Positions 35,108 through 46,841 of a DNA stretch of 49,920 nt are shown here, piece after piece (position 1 is the first letter of the stretch; each line of letters begins with the position of its first letter). The position numbers and the translations under genes were made by a program. Under the pieces are notes generated by a model. The model ran no database searches. It worked only from the letters and a program-made list of their open reading frames with translations, and had not been told where the DNA came from. The DNA comes from Branchiostoma floridae. Taxonomy: Eukaryota > Chordata > Leptocardii > Amphioxiformes > Branchiostomatidae. The DNA lies in the NCBI RefSeq assembly GCF_000003815.2, contig NC_049982.1, positions 30,197,447 through 30,247,366 on the forward strand. The letters are read 5' to 3'.

Positions 35108-35210
35108 TACCGTAGGAGAGAAAATATTCGCGGTGGTTTTATGTTCGCAGTGGCCATGGCCTCTTTATAGCAAACTGAAAATCGTCGCAAGTATTTTCCC
35201 CTCTACAGTA
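35108..35210. mobile_element. 103-bp MITE
   Basis: Ends TACCGTAGGAGAGAAAATAT and, inverted, TACTGTAGAGGGGAAAATAC. Around it, AGTGTAGCC.GAGTTCGACTTTT.GTGACAC occurs at 35066-35106 and again at 35312-35354 as a direct repeat. Confidence 0.7.
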
Positions 35211-35829
35211 AAACTCCAACTTACATCCAACACTAAGCAAAGGTTAGACTGGCTGTTTTTTTACGTGTTTAGGCGTTCTTTATCGGGTTTTCTATTTTGT
35301 GCTGTTTTCTAAGATAGTGTAGCCCGAGTTCGACTTTTCGTGACACGTATGATATACGATAGCGGACTTTAGTTTGTAAGACTAAGAATGTTTCGAAGAA
35401 AGCGTCATTTTAGATTTAGACCCTCAAACTATGTCTTTGGACGAACAGGTAAATGCGAATATCTAAAATTTGACAAGTATACGCATGTATGAATGAATGT
35501 ATGTTTAACGTGCGTTCTATACAGTTAACTATTTTTTTTCTCCAACGATAGAATTCTGAGGAACAAGTTCTTGTTGGCAAACAAAATACATCTGCTTTTG
35601 GATGGAAACTCTTGTTGAATTTCTTACTCAATGTCTCCTTTAAAAGCTTTAATGTCAAAAGACAATGGGCACCCGTTCCCTTTGATGCCCGTTTTGAAAT
35701 ATGCTCATTGTGAACATACGCTAAGCATGTGGTCACGAAGTACTCGATAGAATGTTGTGCAGATTAGTAACAATAAGAGTCTCATCAACCACTAACTCAC
35801 TCATATGATACGGCGATGGCGGCTCTCAT
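35211..35829. other. Repeat relic, no gene
   Basis: 35240-35320 (AGCAAAGGTTAGACTGGCTG, TCGGGTTTTCTATTTTGT) is a relic of the 13470-14843 element family. A 106-codon minus-strand frame at 35416-35736 has no recognisable domain. Confidence 0.4.
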
Positions 35830-35843
35830 GTTACCATGGCAAC
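35830..35843. promoter_or_regulatory. Perfect RFX X-box palindrome
   Basis: GTTACCATGGCAAC is a complete match to the RFX-family X-box (GTTNCCATGGNAAC). An 85-codon frame starts at the ATG inside it (35836) but shows no known domain. Whether the site is active is unknown. Confidence 0.5.
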
Positions 35844-36184
35844 CTCGGTAGCACTCGGAACAAACACTTGCCCAAACCGGGAACACCCAAACAGCGTTTT
35901 CAGGGCCTGTGTGGGACAACAACGTTATTATATGTTCCTCGGCGTAGTCTACACACACTTTGGTGTGTTTGGGTTAGCTCACAGGCGGGCGCCGGTGGAT
36001 GTCAGTGCCGAACAGCTGGCGTGGCGTCTTTCTAGGACTTCATTCCAGGTGGTTAAAGAAAATGGCCTTGTGGTAGGGGCTGTTAGCTCTTGAATTCGTG
36101 ACAGTTCCCGATTTCGTGGCCTTAGGAACGGTGATTTGTACCAATTTTCTAGCTCATAGGTCTAATTGAGTACACATAGCTTCG
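35844..36184. other. No gene I can support
   Basis: Open frame 35836-36093 (ends NGLVVGAVSS) has ordinary codons but no homology I recognise and no splice context. Confidence 0.3.
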
Positions 36185-36290
36185 GTTAGGGTCGTCCTCC
36201 GGATAGGACGTTACACGTAACTCACGTGTTTTAGGAGAGGCACACCTCAGGCACGTTAAAGCTCAGTGGGTCATCACACTTATCGAAAAG
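36185..36290 (+). mobile_element. SINE body fragment
   Basis: GGTCGTCCTCCGGATAGGAC, GTGTTTTAGGAGAGGCACAC, and CAGGCACGTTAAAGCTC resemble the body of the tRNA-derived SINE at 44640-45015 (GGAAGGGACGT, GAGCACGTTAAAGAGG on its own strand). Confidence 0.5.
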
Positions 36291-36410
36291 AGTAGGAGTC
36301 CTTCCCGGCGTGAGAGGATGACATGAATCAGGTCAGATATGTAGCTTGTTGTGTACAGTAGAATTCAAACAAACCCGGTGTGCTATGTCTATAATACATG
36401 TACATGTAAG

Positions 36411-36551
36411 AAAGCACAGATACACCCGCACATGCACACACACACATACCACGCACACACAGACACACACACACAAACACACACGCAGAGACACACACAA
36501 AAACACACAAAAAGAGACACGTCACACACACACACACAACCACGCACACAC
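36411..36551. repeat. CA-rich microsatellite
   Basis: Imperfect (CA)n with GAGACA and CAAAAA interruptions, about 140 bp. Confidence 0.93.
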
Positions 36552-37075
36552 TCCAAGCATAATTATGTTAATATACCATTTTCTTTCCGCTGGCCTCACC
36601 AACTACCGGTTTTGACTTTCATATCGGGGAAAACATTAACCGGTTATTGTTTCATAATTAGCTGCCCATTTTTGTTTTTAAACAAAACTCAATGCGTTTC
36701 AACTCGTTTTATGTCTACACATAGACGTAATAAACAAACATATTATGTTAGCCATTGAAGGAAAAAAAGTTTTTAAAATGCGATCATTCTTCTTCTTCCG
36801 GCGATTTGTAAACGATCAACGGTAAGTCGTGCTATATTTGTAACACATACATATATATTCATAATGTACCCGCGTCTCTTTACCCACTACTTTACACTTC
36901 ACATTTACATTGTCCCTACTTCACATCGCCAGGGACAACCCGCCTGCCGACCCTTCAGTCTCGGACACGAGCGTAGCGCTTTGTACTTCACTAGAACAAA
37001 CACGGGGACGGCCGAGGGGCAGTTCCACTAGCCACGGTCATTTATAAAAGGGACGTGTCATACGGCCACGATCAT
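36552..37075. other. No gene seen
   Basis: No exon or recognised element. Confidence 0.4.
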
Positions 37076-37078
37076 TTG

Positions 37079-37445
37079 ATTGTACGGGTGACATCCACCG
37101 GGAACCCCCAAACTGATGCGAGCGAGCGAATAAAAACAAACAAAAAGTTGACATTGTGATTGTTGGGACATTAATATCCAAGCAGATCCTACGGTAGCAT
37201 AAGATAGTATCAAAAGCGGCAGCCAGGGAAGTGAAGCCAGCCTAGGAATACTACATGACAAAATGTAGTAGGGTGACTACAAATGTACACCTCTTGGCTA
37301 ACTACACTCCTTGGACAGTTTAGTACCATCTTATGCTATTGTAAGATCTGCTTGGAGATTATAGGACATGTTGATTTCATTATATGGATGACATCCTCTG
37401 GGAACCAAAAAGCTAATGCTAGCGTGGGTGAATCAAAAAATAAAG
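37079..37445. repeat. Composite repeat with direct and inverted parts
   Basis: GACATCC.C.GGGAACC..AAA..GATGC near 37089 recurs directly at 37387. Between them AAGCAGATCCTACGGTAGCA (37178) is inverted at 37325-37355 (GCTATTGTAAGATCTGCTTG). Probably a small mobile element flanked by copies of another repeat. Confidence 0.55.
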
Positions 37446-38599
37446 TTTTGTAAAAAGAAGTACTAGTTGCCTTCAAATCTAAGTGGTCAGGGAGGTTGAA
37501 CAATTGACTAAACACACAGAGTATGGTATACAGAACAACAGATTATTCATTTTTTGTTTATTCTTTAATTTTCATATCTTCTTTAATTTTCGGATTGGCT
37601 GAAGTATTCTACTACATTAGTATCCAATTTTCGACATTTTTGGCAACTTTCAGTTTATGTACAAGTTTAAAAGCAGCTTTGGACCTTTTAAAGTATGGTC
37701 GAAAAATTGACGAAACTATGGACAAAAGATTGGTACGCACGCGTAGATGCCATCCATATAATTAGATTAACATGGCCTATAACGGTCAAACAATGAGGAA
37801 AAAGGGGAACCGGGGATGTTTGAAAGCTCGGTGACAGAAGTTCTCTCGTGAGTAAACACACACGTCTGTAGATGTGACAAACAGTGGAGGAAAACACGGG
37901 CACAACCGCCATGATAAAGGTTTGGTGCATGTCGGATTTTTTGGATGATGCAACGACAAAACGTAAAGATTTGAATGTATCATAGGAGATTATCTACTTG
38001 TTGGGAACAATTGCCCACTCTAGCATTCAATGGAAAAGATTCTGGTAGTGGTTAAGATAAGCCTTTGCCCTTATTATCAATAATACATATTTTGAATAAA
38101 CAGGACCGTAAAAATGCATATAACGCTAGTTCACCTATATCCTTTGGTATTACAAGTAGCGTACGCTCGTATTTATGGATGTCAGATGGCAATAGTTTCC
38201 AAGTTTGCCATTTAATATTTGAAACCATCGTCCGTCAACTTGATATCCGTAGACAACAAATACTAGTACGCTGCATTCAAAAGCAACGAATAAAGGTGAA
38301 TTAGAAAATTGAGGTGAACTAGCTTTATGTGTGTCTCTGAATGAATGAGTGGGTGAATGAATGGATGTATAAACGAACCGTCATGTCAAAATCATAAAAA
38401 ATCATTCATTCCTTCTTGAAAGTTTGCAACACCGGTACCCGCTGCAATTAAAAAAAAATCTGCTAGAAGACCCAAACTTATGTCACTTGTTCCTGACCAC
38501 AAGAGCTATCTACCACACAAACTACGACTATAACATGGCCTGAACAAATAAAAACTGGAAGTTTCGCTGCTGTATCGGCATACCTTAGAAAGACGCTAA
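37446..38599. other. No gene seen
   Basis: AT-rich. GATGCCATCCATATAATTAG near 37746 is a third piece of the repeat at 37380. Short frames only. Confidence 0.4.
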
Positions 38600-38722
38600 A
38601 GGGACAAAATCTAATCATTTCGATCTTTCATCAAGACCTACCCACATACAAAATATGAAGACCATCCACCCAGGCATTCTCCTTTTATTGTGTTCACAGA
38701 CAGACAGACAGACAGACAGACG
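38600..38722. repeat. Dispersed repeat with (CAGA)n tail
   Basis: ATCAAGACCTACCCACATAC..AAATATGAAGACCATCCACC belongs to the family at 24655 and 28440 and here ends in a (CAGA)n tract at about 38696-38722. Confidence 0.75.
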
Positions 38723-38864
38723 CAGTAACGCTGGAGAAACATGTCTATGATTCGGAATCTAAGTACACAGATTAGATATCAACTTCTGTCCAGTTTGTGG
38801 GGGGGAACATCAACATAACAACAATGGCGTATGTAACGTTACGTGTATGAAAAAAAGAACTCAC

Positions 38865-38916
38865 CTCGATACCTTGTTGCACACATACTTTAGCCTCTAC
38901 CAGACATCTCAGTTCG
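38865..38916 (-). CDS. Isolated exon-like segment
   Basis: Acceptor AATTATTTTTCCAG and donor GAG|GTGAGTT bracket 52 nt reading ELRCLVEAKVCVQQGIE (first base third in its codon, end in phase 0). The phase would allow joining to the exon at 26041, 13 kb downstream (GIE then TQDNFAMLR), making it an upstream exon of the minus-strand NTase gene. That is speculative; no homolog is known to me. Confidence 0.28.
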
Positions 38917-39280
38917 CTGGAAAAATAATTACTGTAGAAAAATAGCCAATTAGACGAAAAACATGCCGGAGGAGTCAGCTGGACAAGAAATACATTTAAT
39001 ACACGTTTTAAAGATGTGATTTGCCAAGTTGAAATTTCAATGATAACAGATTGGCATGTATACAAAATCTTGTGTCACCAAATCATCTTGTAATAAAAAC
39101 GCTCATGACCAATACTTCAAAACTTGATCTTATATTACACCAACAGTTACCCCCCATTGATTAATACCGCAAACAAATCGATAGGAAAACAGTCATTTCG
39201 TGCCTTTGTTTTGACACGAGCCGGTTCGTATCGATAATTAAGTGTCACAATAACAGATCGATACAAAGCAATTCGTTTGC

Positions 39281-39367
39281 CTAAGGACATAATTCGTGCC
39301 GTAAGGTCATAATACGTGCCGTAAGGTCATAATACGTGTTGTAAGGTCATAATACGTGTTGTAAGGC
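39281..39367. repeat. 20-bp tandem repeat, 4.3 copies
   Basis: Unit GTAAGGTCATAATACGTGCC starts at 39281 (diverged), 39301, 39321, 39341 and 39361 (partial). Confidence 0.95.
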
Positions 39368-39769
39368 CGTGACCTATCTAGGATTTTACACTTGTATACC
39401 CTCAAAATTACTAGTGTTTTGTACTTCAGGTACATGTCGCGTTGGTGGCATTACAAGTATTACATCCGAACGTGTGAGGGCCGGGTGGTGTGTCGCCAGT
39501 GTAATTTTCCTCCTCGCTACTGACAATGGTGTGGTTTGGTTTGCTTTGCTCTGTTTTAAAATCACGCATAGTCATAACCCGAAGTCGCTACTAGCACCAT
39601 ACTATGCCACTTCAGGACAGGTGTTGTGTCTACAATTGTGATACATTTGGTAGCTTTATGATGGGTTTTTTAACCGTACGCCTTTCGCTGTATTTTTCTT
39701 TTGGTTGCAAGTTCTCTAGAAAGCTTTGATAAGTTTTGTCAAGTCCTATGACCGAATGAATGAGTAGCG
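39368..39769. other. No gene seen
   Basis: A 90-codon plus-strand frame (39369-39641) has no recognisable features. Confidence 0.35.
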
Positions 39770-39875
39770 GACTAGAGATCTACATGTAGAGGTCTTGAAT
39801 TCCCTGCTAGATGTTGTGTCTTTGGTAAAGGCACTTAACAGAACTTGGCTCACTCCACCCAAGAGTAAAACGTAG
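39770..39875 (+). mobile_element. SINE-like repeat fragment
   Basis: GAATTCCCTGCTAGATGTTG, TTTGGTAAAGGCACTTAAC and CTCACTCCACCCAAGAGTAA form a stereotyped repeat tail seen widely in marine invertebrate genomes (recalled, not searched). It runs into the gap. Confidence 0.5.
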
Positions 39876-40231
39876 NNNNNNNNNNNNNNNNNNNNNNNNN
39901 NNNNNNNNNNNNNNNNNNNNNNNNNNNNNNNNNNNNNNNNNNNNNNNNNNNNNNNNNNNNNNNNNNNNNNNNNNNNNNNNNNNNNNNNNNNNNNNNNNNN
40001 NNNNNNNNNNNNNNNNNNNNNNNNNNNNNNNNNNNNNNNNNNNNNNNNNNNNNNNNNNNNNNNNNNNNNNNNNNNNNNNNNNNNNNNNNNNNNNNNNNNN
40101 NNNNNNNNNNNNNNNNNNNNNNNNNNNNNNNNNNNNNNNNNNNNNNNNNNNNNNNNNNNNNNNNNNNNNNNNNNNNNNNNNNNNNNNNNNNNNNNNNNNN
40201 NNNNNNNNNNNNNNNNNNNNNNNNNNNNNNN
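39876..40231. other. Assembly gap (N, 356 bp)
   Basis: Run of N. Confidence 1.
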
Positions 40232-43200
40232 AGGCTACCTTACCTTCGTTTAGAATTCTGTTTTATGTTTTTGGTGAATGATTTATGTAGTCTGTATATA
40301 TAGTGATTCATTGTCCATCGACGAGTGATATCTAAAAGCCTTGCTGTGTGACCTGTTTTCTGGAAGGTACGGCATGTGACCGGGGTGTGTCCTGTATTTT
40401 TGAGCGTGTACAAATTTGTGTCCTATATTTCTGGGCCGTGTCCCACAGGGTTTTGCAGACAATGGTTTTCAAGGCGTGGACAATACTTGTAGTCCTACAA
40501 ATACCGTTCTTTCAACATGTCCTGTGCCCCAGCGTGTAAGGTATAGTCTCTCCCATGTCCCAAAGTTTTCCCGCAAGAGACAACCAGACGGCATTTGTAG
40601 CCTAGAAGGTCGTCGTACAATTACGATGTTGTCTGTTCGATGTTGTCCTAATTAAAAGCAGATTTCGACAAAATACTAGTTAAAATGTGTCAAATAGCAA
40701 TTTTAGTTCGAAAAATAAATCATATCATTTTTCAGTCAAATCTACCTGATCTTTTTTATAAAAATCATCTCTAACTTATATTTCCGACCCATTGGTTATG
40801 TATTACATGCAGGTAACAAACGTTACCTGTAACGTTTGGTACTGTAACAATAGTACACCTTACTTAATTTTTAGATTTTGGGCTACGTCTTTTAGTTAGA
40901 GCGGACAGGGACATTAAAAAAAAGCGGGCATCTTTTTTTTACACAAGGTTAAATAGATAATGTATAAAAGCATCGCACAATTTGGGTAACGTTTGTTACA
41001 GTCATTTCTGTACAGTCATTTTGGAACACTTGAATGAGAACGAGACAGAAAGAGTCAACGAAGTATCTTATGCAACATTTTCGTTAACAAGACAATTGTA
41101 CGACACTTCCACAAATATCCCAAAAATGTCCTTAGTGTGAAATCGTACGACAACCATACGAAGTATGTGATCAAACCCTTTACTATACCTTACCCCTCCG
41201 CCCCTTATAACACAACCCTCATGCTTTTCATTGACCGGTGCAATTTTTCATACACTAAGTATTCCTATCCATTTGCAACCCCAAATGACAAAGTGCTAAG
41301 TAACTGACGTAAAAACCAGTTTATAAGTCTCCTAGATAAAAACTCGCGCCAACGTTAACTCTGTACCCACTGAGTTCACATGGGGTGGTCTGGACTCCCG
41401 GGCAACGTAAAATGAATGAGTAATTCGCCGCCTCACATTCACCTTATTAATCGCCTCTCTCAAACCGATTACACCAAACATGTTTTCAAATATCGTGTTG
41501 TTAAGTGACAAGCTATAAGTCACGCCAACAATGAGATTTTTCCGTAGAGAAGGCTTTTTATTTGATTTTTTCTTCGAAGGGGGTATGAATATCTGCGACA
41601 CGGATATATATATATGTTCTCCTCGAGAAACGCACAGGACTAAAACTGACCAAAATGTCGTCTGACAGACCTGTCAGTTGTGGATTTTGATCGCCCTCAG
41701 TCAGAAGTGGAGGCAATTAACAAGTACAAGTTTGTTGTTTTTATCTTGCTTAGTGTGTTTGCTATACCCCCATACAGGTAAGTAAAACACATGCTATCGA
41801 CTAGAACTCTTGCAAGCGATGCCAGAGTCGGATAAGATTGGCGCTACAGGCGTCACCCCTACACGGTTCGTGCTAAGATTGCTTGTTCTTGTCTCTCGTG
41901 GCCCCAACCGTGCGTTCGAGCGTTTGACAGGCGGCAGTGTTGTCCGTCCTTCCCGCCAACAAACTGCGTACACTACGCAAGAATCAAAAACACACTGAGA
42001 CTCTCCTTTTCTACAACTATGTCGTGTTCCACAGTTTGCGACCTCGCCCTTCCTCTATCCTTACTTGCCTTTCTTGTTTGGTGTTTTCTCCCCTTGAAAC
42101 AAATTGTCATGGTGGCTAGAGTTTGAAGTGGCCAGAAATCCTTTGGTACACCGAGAGAGATCCCAAAGTTTTGGTCACCGCTCAAAACAACACAGCGTCT
42201 CTAGGAACTTGGGCGAACGTTTTGAATAGAGTTAGGCTCCTACGATGGTCGTTCTGTTTCGTCCTCTTGTTCTTCGAGATTCCTCGTTTGCGCTTTCATC
42301 TCTCTCTTTTTTTGTCATCTTCGCGTGGGGGCACTACTCGAGTGAACTAGAGGTGTGTTCCCTTTGTCTTTGAATCAATATTTCTCTTACTTGTCAAGAG
42401 CTGGGGGTGCGTGTGGCAGTAGGGCTTTCTTGGGGGGCAAAGCAACCAATTAACGATACATACTTGTCATTAAACACGGTGTTTCGCCGGTACATTTTGT
42501 CCACTTCCTGTACAACGGTAGTCAAGGAGCAAAGAGTGCCCCCCTCCCCATTTGGAACAATGGCTTCACAGGCTTTGATAAACGACCTTGAAAATTGCTT
42601 TTAGAGGACGTTAAGAGCCGCCTAGTCGGAAAGTCAACACAGTAAATGTACAACTTAAGAGGAATATATACACGCCGTGTTTGGGCAGTAAAAAGATCAA
42701 CAATGTAGCGAGTGCGTTTTAAGTGAAATCCAGATTATTATATCCCAATCTGAGAGCGTTCTCCCAACAGTGCAAGCTGCACATAACGAGAACACAAACG
42801 CGGTTCAAATTTATTTTGGATTACCAGTGGAGTGGGTTAAGCCTCTAAATTATATCCCAGCCTCGATACAAAAAAACGCGCGGTATGAATTTCAGATTAT
42901 CGCCGAAACAAATGGGTTGGACTGTGGAACGAGCGATAACGAACTAGAGCCGAGAGGCGTCGCCGGGACTTCGGTAGTCGTCGGAGGCATTCGTAAACTC
43001 GGTCACAAATTCGGACGACAAATTGCTTCCAGATCGGTTATTAATGAGCAATGTCACGACATTGTAATAAATTAGAATATGCCATGTTGTTAAGCTATAC
43101 ATATAACAAGAAACGAATACTTAAACTACAATTTAGATACTTGCGAACTTATTAGATACACAAGATAAAGAGACAATGCGTTGAATTCCTGTTATTTTAT

Positions 43201-44639
43201 GGATAAATATTTGGAAACATTAAGAACATGTGAAATAACAAAGAAACTAACAGAAGCAACATTCTTTTCTGTTTCGATGTAACAATGCCACAATGCTGCA
43301 CACAGGTTTGCCTTGTTTATGAAATGCAATACATATGTACGACATGTAGATGTATTTTCATCTGATTCCTAAAAATTCTGCTTACATAACGTTAGATATT
43401 TTGTAGGCTATGTTAATATTCGGGAAACGTCTATGTGCATTAGGTAAGATTACGCTAGGTTTAGGAGTTTTCGAACAAACTGTACATTTTTGCATTTGCC
43501 AGTATAAACAATTCAACTTACGTTTTGTGTCACAGTTATAGAATCAATTAGCACAAAGAGAGAAGACTTGTTAAAATGACTTCGTCCCTAGTTGTTGTTG
43601 TTGTCGCCCAAAAATCTCTTCAAATATTTTCAGCGCTCAAAGCAAAACCAAACTTGTTCTCTGTGTGTATTTCTCCCCACTTTCTCCGTCTATTTGTCAG
43701 CACAACAGGAGCCACGAGCCTGGTCTGTTATTCCTAGTCCTAATCCTTTCCGGAACATCTTGCATTGTTTCTTCTAAACAAGCTTTACACGCGACAAATC
43801 TTCAAGAAAAACTTTCCGAACGGTATGCAATTTTGGTATTGTGTGTTACAACTGTGAAGGCTTTAAAGGCACATTCTGTAACATTTTGGCCACAATATTG
43901 AAATATTCTCACTTGTTATAACGTTTGCATCATTGTCGTATTTTTTGGTGTTTGTAAACTGTGGAAAAAACAAGCTGCATAAGGTCTGCTAAGTTACTGA
44001 AACCATCTCAAACCAAATAGACCCTTCTGTTCTAAACGACAACAAACTGTACACTGGTTTGAAACATCACAGTTTATATAGAGCAATGATGTTGCCATCT
44101 CCCTCCCTTAATATTGGTATGCAGTTTTATAGTGTTCCTCTCACTTACTATCTTAAGAAATGGAAATAAAATCAACTTTCTATGTTGTCCTTATGTTAAA
44201 AAATGGACCTCTTCCTGTGATAATGTTATAGAGTTATTCCTATGTTGCTTTTTGTCTTCACGGGAAAGAGAAAAGGGATATTCCGCCAGCCGAAATGTTA
44301 TCCTTACGATTGATTCACGCTACGATGCGGGTATTTTCGGTGTAAATGTTGGCGTGTTTATTTACAAATCCACCGTGATGTTTTCCTGTCTCGTTATCAG
44401 GTGGCTAAATACACTCTTCTCGTCAATTAGCTCCAATTAGAACTAGGGGATTTGTTGTGTATGTGTGCTCTCTTGAACGATTCTCTGTCAAAATAAGCCT
44501 AGAACATATTTACTACAACCGCTCGTTCGTCCAGGACTCTGTAGTGCTTCATAGGGAAGAAAGTTTCCTTATTGTTTCAGTAGCAGGCTATATTTTTACA
44601 AGGAGAGCATGCTATAGCTAGTCCTTCCTCTTTAACGTG
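40232..44639. other. 4.4 kb without a supported gene
   Basis: I see no homology-bearing frame or clear exon. Frames of 60-108 codons (for example 42770-43075 and 44114-44440, plus strand) show no domain. As it lies 3' of Hhex it could hold regulatory DNA, but nothing in the sequence alone proves that. Confidence 0.45.
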
Positions 44640-45015
44640 CTCGATCGAGGCATATCCCCGAACACTCGACCCCTATTTTACGTCCCTTCCAAAAGACGGG
44701 TGCAACCCAAACCGAGATTTCCCTAGCCAGGATTGAACCGGGGTCTCACAGGTTACTCTCCAAGCAGAGGTTACGCGCCGGCTGTTTTTGACGTTTTTTT
44801 AGGCGGTTTTATTAGGCTTTCTATTTTGTACCGTTTTGTTGATGTCTCGCGGCCTAACCTCAGCTTGGAGAGTATCACCTAAATAACGACCTTTGTATCT
44901 ATACGCCTGTACTTAGCACGATAGGGCATGAATATGCAATTAAGGATATTTCATTTCATTTCATTAACCAGGACCTCATATGTGAGACGCTTACCAGTTG
45001 AGCTACAGGGACATC
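44640..45015 (-). mobile_element. tRNA-derived SINE split by a MITE
   Basis: On the minus strand: GGGATGTCCCTGTAGCTCAA..CTGGTAAGCG (A box, ~44990-45013), then after the insert a B box (GGTTCAATCC, 44730-44739), then CTAGGGAAATCTCGGTTTGG and GGAAGGGACGTAAAATAGGG and GAGCACGTTAAAGAGG. The A and B boxes are separated by the 119-bp element at 44755-44873. Confidence 0.8.
44755..44873. mobile_element. 119-bp MITE, short form of the 13470-14843 family
   Basis: Starts ACTCTCCAAGCAGAGGTTAC and ends CTAACCTCAGCTTGGAGAGT; internal GCTTTCTATTTTGTACCG matches the subterminal part of the long element. Confidence 0.88.
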
Positions 45016-45925
45016 CCAATAGCACGTTACAAAATGTTATATTGTCGAAGCTAAGCAGTATACGTGAAAGAAACAACAACAAAATGTGTCTTCTTGCAAC
45101 GTTTGGATTTTATTCAAGAGAACATTCCATCAACTATTATTTTTTACAACAATAGGGTAAGTAGCAACTCAGTTGAATGGAAGAGCCGTTGGGCTAAGCC
45201 ACCTTCGGTTTTCGTCTTTATTCGTAAGCAATAATCGGCAATCATCGGAAAAGTTCGTTACCCGACAACTTGCTCGGGTCGTACCTATCTATATATAGTA
45301 CCTGATGAAAGTAAACTTGATTCTTCGTGGCACCAAAGTTATTCTCACTAAGTCACAATCATGCTCGTCGATAACATTAATTTGTCCCCATTTTTGGCGA
45401 CGATATGTACTCTTTAAAACAACCGAATTATTTACAATAAGAACAAACAAACAGAGAAACGAACAAACAAGAATGTGTTCGCAAGTCTCAAAAAATAAAT
45501 ATATCTATTTTACACATCTGTGCATGTCGAATGCAAGGATAGAACCATACAGTTTTGTGGCGTCGCCGACGCCTTTTTTTGATCCAGCTATACGTTTGCT
45601 ATCTTGAACTGAACTCAACATACTCTATGACGTTTAAACTTTCAATGTCGCTTGGAACAAAACTTAGTTGAAAAAGAATAGCAAACGAAGGTCAACAAGT
45701 TGTTCATCAAATTATATACTAAACTGATACCTAAAATAAACTGACCTGTTTTGTATTTTTATGTATTGACCCCTTTCTTTCTTTGACAATATGTAGCTGG
45801 AATGTCGTTTTGAAGTCTAGAGTTCCCTCTGTTTGGACATGCGTAGAGTTCAGCCACGTGAAGGCCACCTGATAGTTACGTCACGAAAGTTATCGTCTCT
45901 ACTATTTTTTCTATAAAAAAAGAAG
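45016..45925. other. 3' flank / probable 3' UTR of Hhex
   Basis: No coding sequence is supported. On the Hhex strand the only canonical AATAAA I see is at 45217-45222, about 700 nt after the stop; use is unproven. Confidence 0.4.
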
Positions 45926-46165
45926 CTATGAACTCTGCTTCTTGTCCATCATTGGTCTACTGTCTCTGATGACGTCATCGTCAACTTGGATTTCTACGTC
46001 TTCGTTCTGCGTGCTGTGCGCATGCTCAGCCTCGCTGTCGGTGTGGTCGGCCTCGCTCTCGGAATCGGAGCAGCCTGATTCGTCCTCTCTGGTCACGTGG
46101 TCATCACGCTTATCGTCTGTCTTCTTGTCGCTTTCTCCGCTGTCAGACTTGCAAGATGGCACCTC
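45926..46165 (-). CDS. Hhex homeobox, last coding exon (acidic tail)
   Basis: Acceptor CATCATTTCAG; 240 nt encoding 79 residues and TAG (45926-45928). The sequence begins EVPSCKSDSGESDKKTDD and is very rich in D, E and S (DSESEADHTDSEAEHA). This matches the acidic C-terminal region that follows the homeodomain in vertebrate HHEX and has been linked there to activation. The join CAG|GAG from the exon at 46791 is in phase 0. It lacks recognisable motifs apart from acidity. Confidence 0.9.
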   Translation of the reverse strand, partial: EVPSCKSDSGESDKKTDDKRDDHVTREDESGCSDSESEADHTDSEAEHAHSTQNEDVEIQVDDDVIRDSRPMMDKKQSS

Positions 46166-46790
46166 CTGAAATGATGAAAATAAGTTTTAAAAACATGATC
46201 ACATGTTTTTCTCTATATCTCTCGTTGATATCTGATTACAATCGGATGAACATTGCTGTCCACAAGTGGTATCCTAATTGTTTGTCGTATCTTTAGTGCA
46301 CGCACAAAAAGCAAGACGCCCCAATTATGTCAACTTCTGTATACATACACGCCGATATAAGATCGAGAAGAAAGGATCTCCGTTGAAAGATTGGATAAAT
46401 ACAAATACACACCACTTGCAGCATTTTAGCACAGACACAAACACGCACATTATCTCCCCATCTTAATTGGTTTGTAATATATTGATTTCTAACAGACGAT
46501 GACAGTAATTTGTTTGTGTACAGTTCCCCCCTCCCCCAATTTCAACACGTGAAATATACACCTGCAATCCAATTCGTCTCCTTCAAAAGTCAATTAAACC
46601 ACTCAACGGTTTATTGTGTTGATTGGTTAACTATTTGATTGGGTTATCGATCTTACAACTGGTTTTATGGCTCTTTGTGCAGTCAGACTACAAGTACCTG
46701 ACTGAGCAAGAATAGGGTAATAGAACGCTTGTAATCGGTTTATTATGCTCAATAATAACCTAGGAACGGGTTGTTAATCACGATAATTAC
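46166..46790 (-). other. Hhex intron between homeobox and tail exons
   Basis: Donor CAG|GTAATTATCG, acceptor CATCATTTCAG. AT-rich; includes GGTTAACTATTTGATTGG near 46626. No other gene. Confidence 0.75.
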
Positions 46791-46841
46791 CTGCTTGAGC
46801 CGCCTCCACTTGGCACGTCTGTTCTGGAACCAAGTCTTGAC
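46791..46841 (-). CDS. Hhex homeobox, 51-nt recognition-helix exon
   Basis: Acceptor TTTCTTCTAG, donor CAG|GTAATT. Encodes VKTWFQNRRAKWRRLKQ: the third helix of the homeodomain with W48, F49, Q50, N51 and R53. Too short for an ordinary open-frame scan. The intron before it falls between homeodomain positions 44 and 45, a classic intron site; vertebrate HHEX also has a very short exon for this helix (from memory). Confidence 0.96.

Noticed and set aside
35836-36093. 85-codon frame starting in ACCATGG
   Set aside because: The good start context is a by-product of the X-box palindrome; no homology recognised.
42770-43075. 101-codon plus-strand frame
   Set aside because: Starts at GTG, no domain, no splice context; likely chance.
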